A stretch of 64,000 bases of DNA from Wocania_A sp964021735 (GTDB lineage: Bacteria; Bacteroidota; Bacteroidia; Flavobacteriales; Flavobacteriaceae). Positions 1 to 7,547 of the stretch are shown here, in pieces. Made by a program: the position numbers and the translations under genes. The notes under the pieces are model-generated. The model made no database searches. It was not told the DNA's origin and saw only the letters and a list, made by a program, of their open reading frames with translations. Every line of letters starts with the position of its first letter. The first letter of the stretch is position 1. The stretch is taken from the NCBI RefSeq assembly GCF_964021735.1, contig NZ_CAXIBN010000001.1, positions 1 through 64,000 of the forward strand. The letters are read 5' to 3'.

Positions 1-22
1 GAAAATTCCTGCGGAATTTTCC
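1..22. repeat. Short palindrome at window edge
   Basis: A 9-base arm GAAAATTCC and its exact complement GGAATTTTC flank a 3-base loop. Nothing codes here. It resembles the small palindromic repeats scattered between genes in Flavobacteria, but the window edge prevents seeing its full context. Confidence 0.5.
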
Positions 23-149
23 GCTGGCAAGTATTTGTTTACTAAATTAGTTGCTTAAACACGCCACTAATCTTATACGTAAACGTTAAACGAACCTTTC
101 AAAAAACGAGATAATTTTCAATTTAAAAAATTAAGACAGCAAATAATTA

Positions 150-345
150 CGTTAGGGATTGCAGTGGCATCCTTTTTAAATTTGATTGAGAAAAAACTAT
201 GGTGTAAACTGAAATTTGGTAGATTGCCACGTCCTTCGTCCTCGCAATGACGTTTAAAAAGATATTGCGGAAAGCCCGACCTGCCAACCCTAAGCAACTT
301 GTGCTGAGCGAAGTCGAAGTAAGATAAAGGGCAGGATAGCACCCA
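150..345. repeat. Non-coding interspersed repeat cluster (REP-like)
   Basis: No plausible gene lies in the first 374 bases. This stretch is visibly less AT-rich than its surroundings and contains phrases that, from general knowledge, recur between genes in Bacteroidota: GGGATTGCAGTGGCATCC (155-172), a unit around ATTGCCACGTCC...CGCAATGACG (223-252), and GCTGAGCGAAGTCGAAG (303-319). Internal pairings are seen: ATTGC 223-227 with GCAAT 244-248, and CCTGCC 280-285 with GGCAGG 330-335. I infer REP-like or miniature repeat debris. The copy number in the genome cannot be judged here. Confidence 0.6.
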
Positions 346-374
346 AAATAATATGATAAGTAAATAACAATTTT

Positions 375-671
375 ATGGCAAAACGCAACAACGAACATAT
401 TAGCATACAAGACGCATTAAAAGAATTTGTTGAGACAAACAAACTAGAAAAAGGTTTGAATAAAGTTAATGTTGCCGATGCTTGGGCTAAACTTATGGGC
501 AATGGTGTAAACAACTACACCACAACTGTAAATTTAGAGCGTGACACCCTTTATATACAACTAAGTTCGAGTGTATTAAGAGAAGAATTAAGTTACGGTA
601 AACAAAAAATAATTGATATGCTTAATGAAGAATTAGGAAAAAACATTATTAAAAAACTGGTTTTAAGATAA
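375..671 (+). CDS. DUF721 / DciA-like protein
   Basis: This 98-residue protein matches the compact Bacteroidota form of DUF721: an N-terminal helix rich in acidic and basic residues (SIQDALKEF...), the central 'ADAWAKLMG' block, and a C-terminal 'LRxELxYGKxxIxxMLNEELG' segment ending in a basic strand. DUF721 includes DciA, which helps load the replicative helicase DnaB in most bacteria. That role is inferred by family only, since many short DUF721 proteins are untested. The ATG follows a repeat-rich spacer, and the gene stands alone before the cold-shock cluster. RecF, a common DUF721 neighbour, is not visible in the window. Confidence 0.8.
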   Translation: MAKRNNEHISIQDALKEFVETNKLEKGLNKVNVADAWAKLMGNGVNNYTTTVNLERDTLYIQLSSSVLREELSYGKQKIIDMLNEELGKNIIKKLVLR

Positions 672-733
672 TTATATATTTTAATTTAATAGATTTTTTT
701 TAATTAAAAGAAACAAGTTATTATAATTTGTAT

Positions 734-741
734 TATCTTTG
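734..741 (+). promoter_or_regulatory. -7 box of first cold-shock gene
   Basis: TATCTTTG is an exact match to the Bacteroidota -7 consensus TAnnTTTG and lies 27 bases before the ATG of the first csp gene. It overlaps a possible in-frame TTG start at 739, which argues that translation starts at 769. No clear -33 TTG is present. Confidence 0.6.
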
Positions 742-768
742 ATGCTTAATTATTTTAATACAAATACA

Positions 769-960
769 ATGAGTAAAGGTACCGTAAAATTCTTCAACGA
801 TTCAAAAGGTTTTGGATTTATCACTGAAGATGACAACAACAAAGAACATTTTGTACACATTTCAGGACTTATCGATGAAATTCGTGAAGGTGATGCAGTA
901 GAATTCGATCTACAAGAAGGTAGAAAAGGATTAAACGCCGTAAACGTAAAAGTAATCTAA
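769..960 (+). CDS. Cold-shock domain protein, copy 1
   Basis: This is a 63-residue single cold-shock domain (OB fold) that binds single-stranded RNA/DNA and acts as an RNA chaperone. RNP1 is seen as KGFGFI (residues 13-18) and RNP2 as HFVHI (26-30). The start at ATG 769 is preferred over an upstream in-frame TTG because it gives the same length and N-terminus (MSKGTVKFF) as the next two copies, and the upstream TTG falls inside the promoter. It differs from copy 2 at only two residues (Ile/Val and Arg/Lys). It is monocistronic, with its own terminator at 986-1018. Confidence 0.95.
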   Translation: MSKGTVKFFNDSKGFGFITEDDNNKEHFVHISGLIDEIREGDAVEFDLQEGRKGLNAVNVKVI

Positions 961-985
961 GAATATACTTTTAACAATTACAATT

Positions 986-1018
986 AAAAGTCTACCATTA
1001 ATTTGGTAGACTTTTTTT
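986..1018 (+). terminator. Rho-independent terminator after csp copy 1
   Basis: A perfect 12-bp stem (986-997 with 1004-1015), including AGTCTACCA, has a 6-base loop and is followed by a run of T. Confidence 0.85.
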
Positions 1019-1086
1019 GTTTATAGTGGTTTATAAATTAATTGGCACTACCTTTACAAAAATATATTAATTTAATAGTTTAAATA

Positions 1087-1278
1087 ATGAGTAAAGGAAC
1101 AGTAAAGTTTTTCAATGATTCTAAAGGATTTGGATTTATCACTGAAGACGACAACAACAAAGAGCATTTTGTACACATTTCTGGATTAATCGATGAAGTT
1201 CGTGAAGGTGATGCCGTAGAATTCGATTTACAAGAAGGTAAAAAAGGATTAAACGCAGTAAACGTAAAAGTAATCTAA
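1087..1278 (+). CDS. Cold-shock domain protein, copy 2
   Basis: This 63-residue cold-shock domain protein is nearly identical to copy 1 (Val for Ile, Lys for Arg in the second half), with the same RNP1 (KGFGFI) and RNP2 (HFVHI) nucleic-acid-binding motifs. The DNA differs at many third positions, so the duplication is not recent even though the protein is conserved. It has its own roughly 70-base leader and its own terminator, so it is likely transcribed separately from its neighbours. Confidence 0.95.
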   Translation: MSKGTVKFFNDSKGFGFITEDDNNKEHFVHISGLIDEVREGDAVEFDLQEGKKGLNAVNVKVI

Positions 1279-1302
1279 TACATATACTTTAATTTACAAT
1301 TA

Positions 1303-1334
1303 AGAGCCTATCATTTATTTGATGGGCTTTTTTT
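1303..1334 (+). terminator. Rho-independent terminator after csp copy 2
   Basis: A 9-bp stem (1305-1313 with 1320-1328, one G-T pair) around AGCCTATCA is followed by a T-run. Confidence 0.8.
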
Positions 1335-1385
1335 GTGGTATAAAGTTTGTATACTTATTAATATTAATTTAATATATATAATACA

Positions 1386-1577
1386 ATGAGTAAAGGAACA
1401 GTAAAATTCTTCAACGATTCTAAAGGATTCGGATTTATAACAGAAGAAGGTTCAAACAAAGAGCATTTTGTCCATATTTCTGGATTAATCGATGAAATTC
1501 GCGAAGGCGACTTAGTAGAATTTGATTTAGAGGAAGGCAGAAAAGGATTAAATGCCGTAAACGTAAAAGTAGTTTAG
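1386..1577 (+). CDS. Cold-shock domain protein, copy 3
   Basis: This is the third 63-residue cold-shock domain protein in the array. RNP1 (KGFGFI) and RNP2 (HFVHI) are intact. It diverges from copies 1 and 2 in the RNP1-RNP2 loop (EEGSN in place of EDDNN), has Leu for Ala in the GDxVEF strand, and ends in Val. It may therefore differ in nucleic-acid preference or expression. The very AT-rich 50-base leader is unlike the leaders of the other two copies. Confidence 0.95.
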   Translation: MSKGTVKFFNDSKGFGFITEEGSNKEHFVHISGLIDEIREGDLVEFDLEEGRKGLNAVNVKVV

Positions 1578-1590
1578 TTAAGAAAAGACA

Positions 1591-1613
1591 ATCTGAGATA
1601 AAAAATCTCAGAT
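1591..1613 (+). terminator. Hairpin after csp copy 3
   Basis: ATCTGAGAT pairs perfectly with ATCTCAGAT (9 bp) across a 5-base A loop, 13 bases after the stop codon. There is no T-run, so it may be an mRNA-stabilising 3' hairpin rather than a full terminator. Confidence 0.5.
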
Positions 1614-1627
1614 GCTCTAATAAATTT

Positions 1628-1652
1628 GTCATTCCTGTGAAAACGGGAAACT
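1628..1652. repeat. Degenerate REP-like unit
   Basis: GTCATTCCTGTGAAAACGGGAA resembles a common Bacteroidota intergenic repeat (GTCATTCCTGCGAAAGCAGGAA type). The arms TTCCTGT and ACGGGAA pair with one G-T wobble around a GAAA loop. The assignment rests on recognition only. Confidence 0.45.
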
Positions 1653-1668
1653 ATACTTTTTTTTAAAC

Positions 1669-1700
1669 AAAAATCCCGCAACGATGTTGCGGGATTTTTT
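1669..1700. terminator. Bidirectional terminator between csp and ndk
   Basis: A perfect 14-bp stem (1669-1682 with 1686-1699, containing ATCCCGCAAC) has a 3-base loop, with A-run and T-run on the two sides. It can terminate the csp side on + and ndk on -. Confidence 0.9.
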
Positions 1701-1722
1701 TATATTATTTTCTTAATGCTAA

Positions 1723-2142
1723 TTAAAACATCTCTCTACCTGAGAAATGAAATGCGCCTTCAATAGCAGCGTTATCATCACTATCACTTCCGTGTACAGC
1801 ATTTTCTCCTATAGAAGCTGCATATAATTTACGTATAGTCCCTTCGGCAGCATCAGCAGGATTTGTTGCACCAATTAAGGTTCTAAAATCTTCAACGGCG
1901 TTATCTTTTTCTAAAATAGCCGCTACAATTGGACCACGAGTCATATATTCAACTAACTCACCAAAAAACGGACGCTCGTTATGTATTGCATAAAATGCTT
2001 CAGCATCTGCTTTTGTCATTTGCGTTAATTTCATTGCTACTATTCTAAATCCCGAAGCTGAAATTTTTTCTAATATTGCGCCAATGTGTCCTTTTTCAAC
2101 AGCATCTGGCTTAAGCATAGTAAATGTTCTGTTTGTTGCCAT
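1723..2142 (-). CDS. ndk: Nucleoside diphosphate kinase
   Basis: This enzyme transfers the gamma-phosphate of ATP to nucleoside diphosphates through a phosphohistidine. The 139-residue protein has the N-terminal strand TFTMLKPDAVEKG, the ERPFFGELVEYM region, and the active-site stretch AVHGSDSD with the catalytic His. The start MATNRTF is chosen over an upstream in-frame extension because it gives the normal family length and lies just downstream of a good promoter (2164-2193). The gene is monocistronic, with a strong bidirectional terminator at its 3' end. Confidence 0.97.
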   Translation of the reverse strand: MATNRTFTMLKPDAVEKGHIGAILEKISASGFRIVAMKLTQMTKADAEAFYAIHNERPFFGELVEYMTRGPIVAAILEKDNAVEDFRTLIGATNPADAAEGTIRKLYAASIGENAVHGSDSDDNAAIEGAFHFSGREMF

Positions 2143-2163
2143 TATATATTTTTTATTTTCGTG

Positions 2164-2193
2164 CAAAAGTAATGTATTTCTAATTAAATACAA
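2164..2193 (-). promoter_or_regulatory. Bacteroidota-type promoter of ndk
   Basis: On the minus strand, TTG (2193-2191) is followed after 19 bases by TACTTTTG (2171-2164), matching TTG-N17-23-TAnnTTTG. It ends 21 bases before the ndk ATG. Confidence 0.75.
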
Positions 2194-2230
2194 GTCTAAC
2201 CAATTTTAAAAAATTGTATATTCGCTACCT

Positions 2231-3250
2231 ATGACAAAAGAAGACATAAAGCACATAAAACAACTACTAGCTAAACAAAAAAATATAGTTATAGTACCGC
2301 ATAAAAATCCTGATGGAGATGCTATTGGCTCTACGTTAGCTTTATATCATTACTTAATAAAACACAAGCATAATGCTACAGTTATGGTTCCTAATGATTA
2401 TCCGACTTTTTTAAAATGGATACCAGGAAATGACCATATTTTAAAACATGATTCTCAAACCGAAGCTTGCGAAACACTTATCAAATCTGCCGATATTATT
2501 TTTACTTTAGATTTTAATGCGTTTCATAGAACAGGAAATATGGAAACTGTTTTAACAGAAAGTAAGGCTTTAAAAATCATGATAGATCATCATCAAGCAC
2601 CAGACAATTATGCAACTTATATGTTTTCTGATGTAAGTATGAGTTCCACCTGCGAAATGATTTATCATTTTATAGACATGCTAGGAGATACAAGTCGTAT
2701 CGATTCTAACATTGCTACTTGTATTTATGTTGGTATTATGACAGACACTGGTTCTTTTAGATTTCCTTCAACGACAAGTAAAACGCATCAAATTATTGCA
2801 AAACTGATTGAAAAAGGTGCAAATAATGCTGAAATTCATAATAATGTTTACGATACTAATAGCTACGAAAGATTGCAACTTTTGGGCTGTGCTTTAAGTA
2901 ATTTAAAAGTTATTCCTGAGTCACGAACTGCTTATATAACACTTTCTCAAGATGAACTAAACATGTTCAATTATAAAAAAGGAGATACCGAAGGTGTTGT
3001 TAATTATGGTTTATCGTTAGAAAATATTGTTTTTGCAGCTATTTTTATTGAAGATAAACAAGAAGGTATTATAAAAATCTCATTACGATCAAAAGGTAAC
3101 TTTTCTGTAAATGAATTTTCTCGTGTACATTTTAATGGTGGCGGACATACAAACGCTGCTGGTGGACGAAGCGAATTATCTTTAAAAAACACTATAGAAA
3201 AATTTATTAGTATATTGCCTAGTTATAATAAAGCCCTAAATGATGACTAA
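2231..3250 (+). CDS. DHH/DHHA1 phosphoesterase (NrnA-like)
   Basis: This 339-residue DHH-family phosphoesterase is of the NrnA type, which degrades nanoRNAs and/or dephosphorylates pAp and can act on cyclic dinucleotide products. The metal-binding motifs are visible: HKNPDGDAIGS (residues 24-34), IMIDHHQ near 120, and the C-terminal DHHA1 signature GGGHTNAAGG near residue 307. Substrate choice within the family cannot be read from sequence. Its last 11 bases overlap the start of gldI, so the two are probably translationally coupled, an arrangement I recall from other Flavobacteria. Confidence 0.9.
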   Translation: MTKEDIKHIKQLLAKQKNIVIVPHKNPDGDAIGSTLALYHYLIKHKHNATVMVPNDYPTFLKWIPGNDHILKHDSQTEACETLIKSADIIFTLDFNAFHRTGNMETVLTESKALKIMIDHHQAPDNYATYMFSDVSMSSTCEMIYHFIDMLGDTSRIDSNIATCIYVGIMTDTGSFRFPSTTSKTHQIIAKLIEKGANNAEIHNNVYDTNSYERLQLLGCALSNLKVIPESRTAYITLSQDELNMFNYKKGDTEGVVNYGLSLENIVFAAIFIEDKQEGIIKISLRSKGNFSVNEFSRVHFNGGGHTNAAGGRSELSLKNTIEKFISILPSYNKALNDD

Positions 3251-3791
3251 ACAATTAACCATAGTACTTGCGCTACTTTTTTTATTTAGTTGCAAAACTC
3301 CTGAAGCCAGAAAACCCATTTCGGTAAAAACAGGTTCTTTTATTGATGCTTCGGTAGAGCGAAACAAGCAATTAAACGCTAAAGAACAAGCTAGCATTCA
3401 AAAAGTTATGACACTTAAAAAGGATAACAATTACATAGCGTCAGAAAGTGGGTTTTGGTATTACTATAATACTAAAGCAGAAATCGATACATTAAGCACA
3501 CCTAATTTTGGTGATATTATAACCTATAATTATAATATAAAAGACTTGAATGGCTCATTAATTTATTCGAAAGCAGATATTAAAACACAAACCTATGCCA
3601 TGGATCAAGAAGAATTGTTTACTGGTTTACGTGAAGGTTTAAAACTTATGAAAACAGGCGAAACCGTTACTTTTTTATTCCCTTCTCAAAAAGCTTATGG
3701 CTATTATGGAGACCAAAATAAAATAGGTTCAAATACGCCCTTAATTTGCGAAGTAACCGTTAATTCAATTACCCAAAATCAATCCAATTAA
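3240..3791 (+). CDS. gldI: Gliding-motility FKBP-type lipoprotein GldI
   Basis: This 183-residue lipoprotein has a signal peptide ending in LFLFSC (Cys18) and a C-terminal FKBP-type peptidyl-prolyl isomerase domain (about residues 80-180). The domain shows the flap and active-site phrases FTGLREGLKLMKTGE, FLFPSQKAYGYYG and the terminal strand ICEVTVNSI. GldI is known in Flavobacterium johnsoniae as a gliding-associated protein, thought to help fold envelope motility/secretion components. A second Met directly follows the first and could be the true start. It overlaps the DHH gene and is 3 bases from the next PPIase, forming a protein-folding operon. Confidence 0.88.
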   Translation: MMTKQLTIVLALLFLFSCKTPEARKPISVKTGSFIDASVERNKQLNAKEQASIQKVMTLKKDNNYIASESGFWYYYNTKAEIDTLSTPNFGDIITYNYNIKDLNGSLIYSKADIKTQTYAMDQEELFTGLREGLKLMKTGETVTFLFPSQKAYGYYGDQNKIGSNTPLICEVTVNSITQNQSN

Positions 3792-3794
3792 ATC

Positions 3795-4910
3795 ATGCGA
3801 ATTTTTAAATTTTTAGGCTTAGCTTTATTAATAAGCTTAACCTCTTGCAAAGCACAATACCCAGATCTTGAAGATGGTATGTATGCAGAATTTGTAACCA
3901 CTAAAGGTGTTATGGTTGCGAAATTAAATTACAAAAAAACACCTATTACCGTTGCAAATTTTGTGTCGTTAGCAGAAGGCACGAATACCATGGTTGATAG
4001 TGCCTATAAAGAAAAAAAATTCTATAACGGACTTACTTTTCATCGGGTTATGGATAAATTCATGATTCAAGGCGGAGATCCTCTTGGAACAGGAGCTGGA
4101 AATCCTGGTTATAAGTTTAATGATGAATTTCACCCTGATTTAAAACATGATAAACCTGGTGTTTTATCAATGGCAAATTCAGGGCCAAACTCAAATGGAA
4201 GTCAATTTTTTATAACCGAAATTCCTAAACCTCATTTAGACAATGTCCATAGTGTTTTTGGTGAATTAGTCCTAGGTCTTGATATTCTTGACACGATTTC
4301 GAATGTAAAAGTTGGCTCAAGAAATAAACCAATCAAAGATGTTATTATCGAAGAATTAAATATTATTAGAAAAGGTAAAGACGCTAAAAAGTTTGATGCT
4401 CCAAAAATTTTCATTAATCATTTTGCAGAAATTGAGCACTTAGAAAAAGAAAAAGCTGCAAAAGCAGCCGCTATTTTAAAAGCTACTAAAGAAAAATTTA
4501 ACAAACAGCAGGAAACTTCTATTACTTTACCTTCTGGTTTACAATACACAATTACAGAAAAAGGAACTGGAGAAAAGCTAAAAGAAACCGATAAAGTTTT
4601 AACGCATTATGCTGTTTATTTTGAAAACGGTAAACTACTAGAAACAAGCAGTTTAAAAATAGCAGAAGCTCTTGACGTGGTTAACGAAAAACGTAAACTT
4701 GCAGATAAATACGAACCCTTAACAGCTGATTTAAGCCCAAATGCAAGAATGATTTCAGGCTTTAAAGAAGGCTTACAACAGCTAAATGTTGGCGATAAAG
4801 CTACTTTATTTATACCATATCATTTGGCTTATGGCGAAGCAGGAAATAGAGGTATTCCACCAAGATCAAATATAATTTTTGAAGTAGAAATTTTAGAAAT
4901 TGTTAAATAA
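3795..4910 (+). CDS. Cyclophilin-FKBP fusion lipoprotein
   Basis: This 371-residue lipoprotein (lipobox LTSC, Cys18) carries two unrelated prolyl-isomerase domains. Residues about 28-190 form a cyclophilin (FHRVMDKFMIQGGDP, NSNGSQFFIT). A Lys/Ala-rich linker (about 215-240) follows, then an FKBP domain in about 245-371 (MISGFKEGLQQLNVGDK, IPYHLAYGEAGN, IPPRSNIIFEVEIL). It presumably assists folding of envelope proteins. It begins 3 bases after gldI, which supports a shared role in exported-protein folding. The active-site motifs of both domains look intact. Confidence 0.93.
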   Translation: MRIFKFLGLALLISLTSCKAQYPDLEDGMYAEFVTTKGVMVAKLNYKKTPITVANFVSLAEGTNTMVDSAYKEKKFYNGLTFHRVMDKFMIQGGDPLGTGAGNPGYKFNDEFHPDLKHDKPGVLSMANSGPNSNGSQFFITEIPKPHLDNVHSVFGELVLGLDILDTISNVKVGSRNKPIKDVIIEELNIIRKGKDAKKFDAPKIFINHFAEIEHLEKEKAAKAAAILKATKEKFNKQQETSITLPSGLQYTITEKGTGEKLKETDKVLTHYAVYFENGKLLETSSLKIAEALDVVNEKRKLADKYEPLTADLSPNARMISGFKEGLQQLNVGDKATLFIPYHLAYGEAGNRGIPPRSNIIFEVEILEIVK

Positions 4911-4960
4911 TCTCAAAAAAAGTATAGCAAACCTTATATTTACGCTGAAAAACAAAACCT

Positions 4961-5890
4961 ATGCATTTTTTAAAATTTGATTGGAACCCAGTAACTGGCA
5001 TTGATATAATTGGCAATTTTAAGCTTCATTTTTATAGCCTCATGTGGGTTATTGCTTTTGTTGCAGGTTGGTATATTATGAAGCGTATTTTTACTAAAGA
5101 AAAAGTATCGCTAACTTATTTAGACCCTCTCTTTATTTATACAGTTTTGGCAACTATGCTTGGTGCACGCTTAGGTCATGTTTTATTTTATCAGTCTGAA
5201 TTAATAACCGAAGACTTTTTTAGCATTTTTCTTCCTTTTAAATTTAAAGGCGGCTTCGAGTTTACAGGTTTTCAAGGACTTGCAAGTCATGGTGCTGCCA
5301 TTGGTATTATAATAGGTATGTATTTATATCGTAAAAAATACAACTACAAATCTTTACTTTGGATTTTAGACCGTGTAGTCATTTCAGTCGCTTCTGGTGC
5401 AGTTTTTATTAGAATTGGAAATTTTATAAATTCTGAAATTATTGGAAAAGTAACGGAGTCTAGTTTTGGTGTTCGGTTTATTCAAGATGAATATTATAAA
5501 CGAGAAATCACTCAACTCACTGGTATTAAAGATATACAAAAAGCTTATGCAGCAGTAACTGATAATCCTCAATTTGCTGAATTATTAGAAGCTGTTCCGT
5601 ACAGACATCCTGCACAATTATACGAATCATTTAGCTATGTTTTTGTATTTTTAATTTTATGGTATTTTTATTCTAAAACTTCTAAAAAAGACCAAACTGG
5701 TTTTCTTTTTGGATTGTTTTTAATTTTACTATGGACGATCCGTTTCTTTGTTGAACGTGTTAAAGAACCACAAGGTGACGAATATATTAACTGGTTTGGG
5801 TTAAATACTGGACAATGGTTAAGTATTCCGTTTATACTAATTGGTCTATATTTTATGTTTATTTATAAACCAAAAACGGCTACCAAATAA
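4961..5890 (+). CDS. lgt: Prolipoprotein diacylglyceryl transferase
   Basis: This inner-membrane enzyme transfers diacylglycerol from phosphatidylglycerol to the lipobox Cys of prolipoproteins. The 309-residue protein has about seven hydrophobic segments, the signature IRIGNFINSEIIGK (about residues 147-160), the HPAQLYES motif (about 217) and RFFVERVKEPQGDE near the C-terminus. It includes an insertion after the signature, common in Bacteroidota Lgt. It lies just after two lipoprotein genes and one base before a third, a context fitting its substrates. Confidence 0.95.
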   Translation: MHFLKFDWNPVTGIDIIGNFKLHFYSLMWVIAFVAGWYIMKRIFTKEKVSLTYLDPLFIYTVLATMLGARLGHVLFYQSELITEDFFSIFLPFKFKGGFEFTGFQGLASHGAAIGIIIGMYLYRKKYNYKSLLWILDRVVISVASGAVFIRIGNFINSEIIGKVTESSFGVRFIQDEYYKREITQLTGIKDIQKAYAAVTDNPQFAELLEAVPYRHPAQLYESFSYVFVFLILWYFYSKTSKKDQTGFLFGLFLILLWTIRFFVERVKEPQGDEYINWFGLNTGQWLSIPFILIGLYFMFIYKPKTATK

Positions 5891-5891
5891 G

Positions 5892-6377
5892 ATGTTTCTA
5901 AAGTCCTTAAAATTAATTTTAGTATTGCTTGTTTTATTATGTGCATTGTCTTGTAAAGACGATAAAAAAATAATTAAGCAAACTGAGGTTGTTTTTACAA
6001 AAGAAGGTGAACTCACGTTTTTTAAAACAACCACAGACTCAACAAAGGTGGTTATAGATATTGAAATTGCGAATACCGAATATGAAACCCAAACAGGTTT
6101 AATGTACCGCAGTTCTATGCAAAACAACCAAGGCATGCTGTTTGTTTTTGATGATGTTAGTGAGCGTTCTTTTTATATGAAGAACACCAAAATCCCGTTA
6201 GATTTAATTTTCATTAACGACAAAAAAATCATTGTAAGTTTTCAGAAAAATGCAAAACCCTTTGATGAAAGTTCTCTGCCATCAAATGCACCTGCAAAAT
6301 ATGTTTTAGAAGTTAATGCAGGCTTAATTGACACTTGGAAGCTTTCTGCTGGAGACAGTATAAGCTATACTAAGTGA
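5892..6377 (+). CDS. DUF192 lipoprotein
   Basis: This 161-residue predicted lipoprotein (signal peptide ending ALSC, Cys21) is followed by a DUF192 domain, recognised from TGLMYRSSMQNNQGMLFVFDD, FYMKNTKIPLDLIFI and the LEVNAGLIDTWKL end. DUF192 proteins are small beta proteins of unknown role. The ATG at 5892, one base after lgt stops, is preferred to an earlier in-frame start that would overlap lgt by 50 bases and spoil the signal peptide. Confidence 0.9.
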   Translation: MFLKSLKLILVLLVLLCALSCKDDKKIIKQTEVVFTKEGELTFFKTTTDSTKVVIDIEIANTEYETQTGLMYRSSMQNNQGMLFVFDDVSERSFYMKNTKIPLDLIFINDKKIIVSFQKNAKPFDESSLPSNAPAKYVLEVNAGLIDTWKLSAGDSISYTK

Positions 6378-6736
6378 AAACAGAATTTATAAATATCTCT
6401 CCTGTTTTACCATCATCACAAATTGATAGAGATGTAACTTGGTATATAAAAAACGTTGGTTTTACTTTAGTGCATAAAGATAATATGTATGCCGTTTTAA
6501 AACGAGATAAACTCTATATTCATTTACAATGGCATGCAGATACTGAAGATGACCCATTGCTTGGAGGCTCAGTGATTAAAATATTTGTAAAAAATATACA
6601 GCCTGTTTTTGAAGAGTTTGTAAAACGTGGCACTGTAAAAAAAGACAAACTAAGAATAAATACACCTTGGCGCACTAATGAATTTGGTTTTTATGATTTG
6701 AATAATAACGCTATTTTTTTTGTTGAAGATGTTTAA
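6374..6736 (+). CDS. VOC/glyoxalase-fold protein
   Basis: This 120-residue single-module protein is of the vicinal-oxygen-chelate superfamily, close to bleomycin-resistance-type binding proteins (RDVTWYIKNVGFTL, YIHLQW, ending FYDLNNNAIFFVED). It starts at GTG 6374, overlapping the previous stop by four bases (GTGA), so it is likely translationally coupled to the DUF192 gene. The substrate is unknown. Resistance function should not be assumed from the fold alone. Confidence 0.75.
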   Translation: MKTEFINISPVLPSSQIDRDVTWYIKNVGFTLVHKDNMYAVLKRDKLYIHLQWHADTEDDPLLGGSVIKIFVKNIQPVFEEFVKRGTVKKDKLRINTPWRTNEFGFYDLNNNAIFFVEDV

Positions 6737-6831
6737 TTCCTCTTCTTGATTAAGGCCTGTTTTTTTATAAAAAACCGATAAAATCATTTAACGTAATACG
6801 ATAATATTTTTAAAAATATTTAACAAACCCC

Positions 6832-7413
6832 CTAAATTAATAACTTAATATTAGCATAACTATTCTCTAATGCTTTTTTTGTTTCCTCTTTATTAAGCCA
6901 TTCAACTTTAGTAATACCTTCATTTTCTTGAGGGTAAAAATTTCCTTTAAAGCTCGTTTTCATTTCAAACCAATAGGTTATCTTTATTTTATAACGTCCG
7001 TTACGCTTAAAAATATGGTATGTAGTTTCTAAAGGTTTTGTAATCTCTAATCCGCTAACTCCAGTTTCTTCAGTAACTTCTCTAATAGCAGTTCTCTCAA
7101 TGCTTTCGTTACCTTCGGTTTTTCCTTTAGGCAAATCCCATTTATCATTTCTGTAAATAAATAAAATATCGCCATTATCATTATAAACTTTTCCACCTCC
7201 CGCAATAACATTAGGTAACTTTTTAAGAAATCTTTTAAGCAGTTTATCCTCTTTTTTTCCAATAAGTCTAACCTCTTTAAGCTTTGTTCTGTTAAGTTTT
7301 CTAATTACTTTACCCATATCTACTGTTTTAAGTAAATAATTTTTAAAGCCATCTTCTTTTTCAACTTTAGTCGTTAAAATTAAAGGTTTATCGTTAACAA
7401 AAATTTTGTGCAT
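6832..7413 (-). CDS. Nudix hydrolase
   Basis: This 193-residue Nudix pyrophosphohydrolase has an exact Nudix box at residues 97-119 (G-x5-E-x7-REVTEETGV), which binds the catalytic metals and cleaves nucleoside-diphosphate-linked substrates. The N-terminal ~65 residues (KIFVNDKPLIL..., then a Lys-rich helix) are an extension often present in Flavobacterial copies. The gene is divergent from pyrE across 134 bases. The substrate cannot be assigned. Confidence 0.9.
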   Translation of the reverse strand: MHKIFVNDKPLILTTKVEKEDGFKNYLLKTVDMGKVIRKLNRTKLKEVRLIGKKEDKLLKRFLKKLPNVIAGGGKVYNDNGDILFIYRNDKWDLPKGKTEGNESIERTAIREVTEETGVSGLEITKPLETTYHIFKRNGRYKIKITYWFEMKTSFKGNFYPQENEGITKVEWLNKEETKKALENSYANIKLLI

Positions 7414-7547
7414 AGTAGGTTTTACTTAACTATTTTGTTTTGGTAAAAATATCATTTTTAAGCACATTTCAACTATTGTTAAAAAAAATAATTTTATTCA
7501 TCAATCTTCGGCTAAATAAAAATAAATTTATGTGTAATTTTACGCCT

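Noticed and set aside
739..768. A longer start (TTG) for the first cold-shock protein
   Set aside because: The codon lies inside an exact -7 promoter box, and the added ten residues have no counterpart in the other two copies.
6374..6736. VOC protein as an antibiotic resistance gene
   Set aside because: The fold is shared by many non-resistance proteins, and the genomic context gives no support.
6801..6820. AATATTTTTAAAAATATT palindrome as a Nudix terminator
   Set aside because: It is pure A/T with no GC in the stem, and its exact pairing is likely by chance in such AT-rich sequence.
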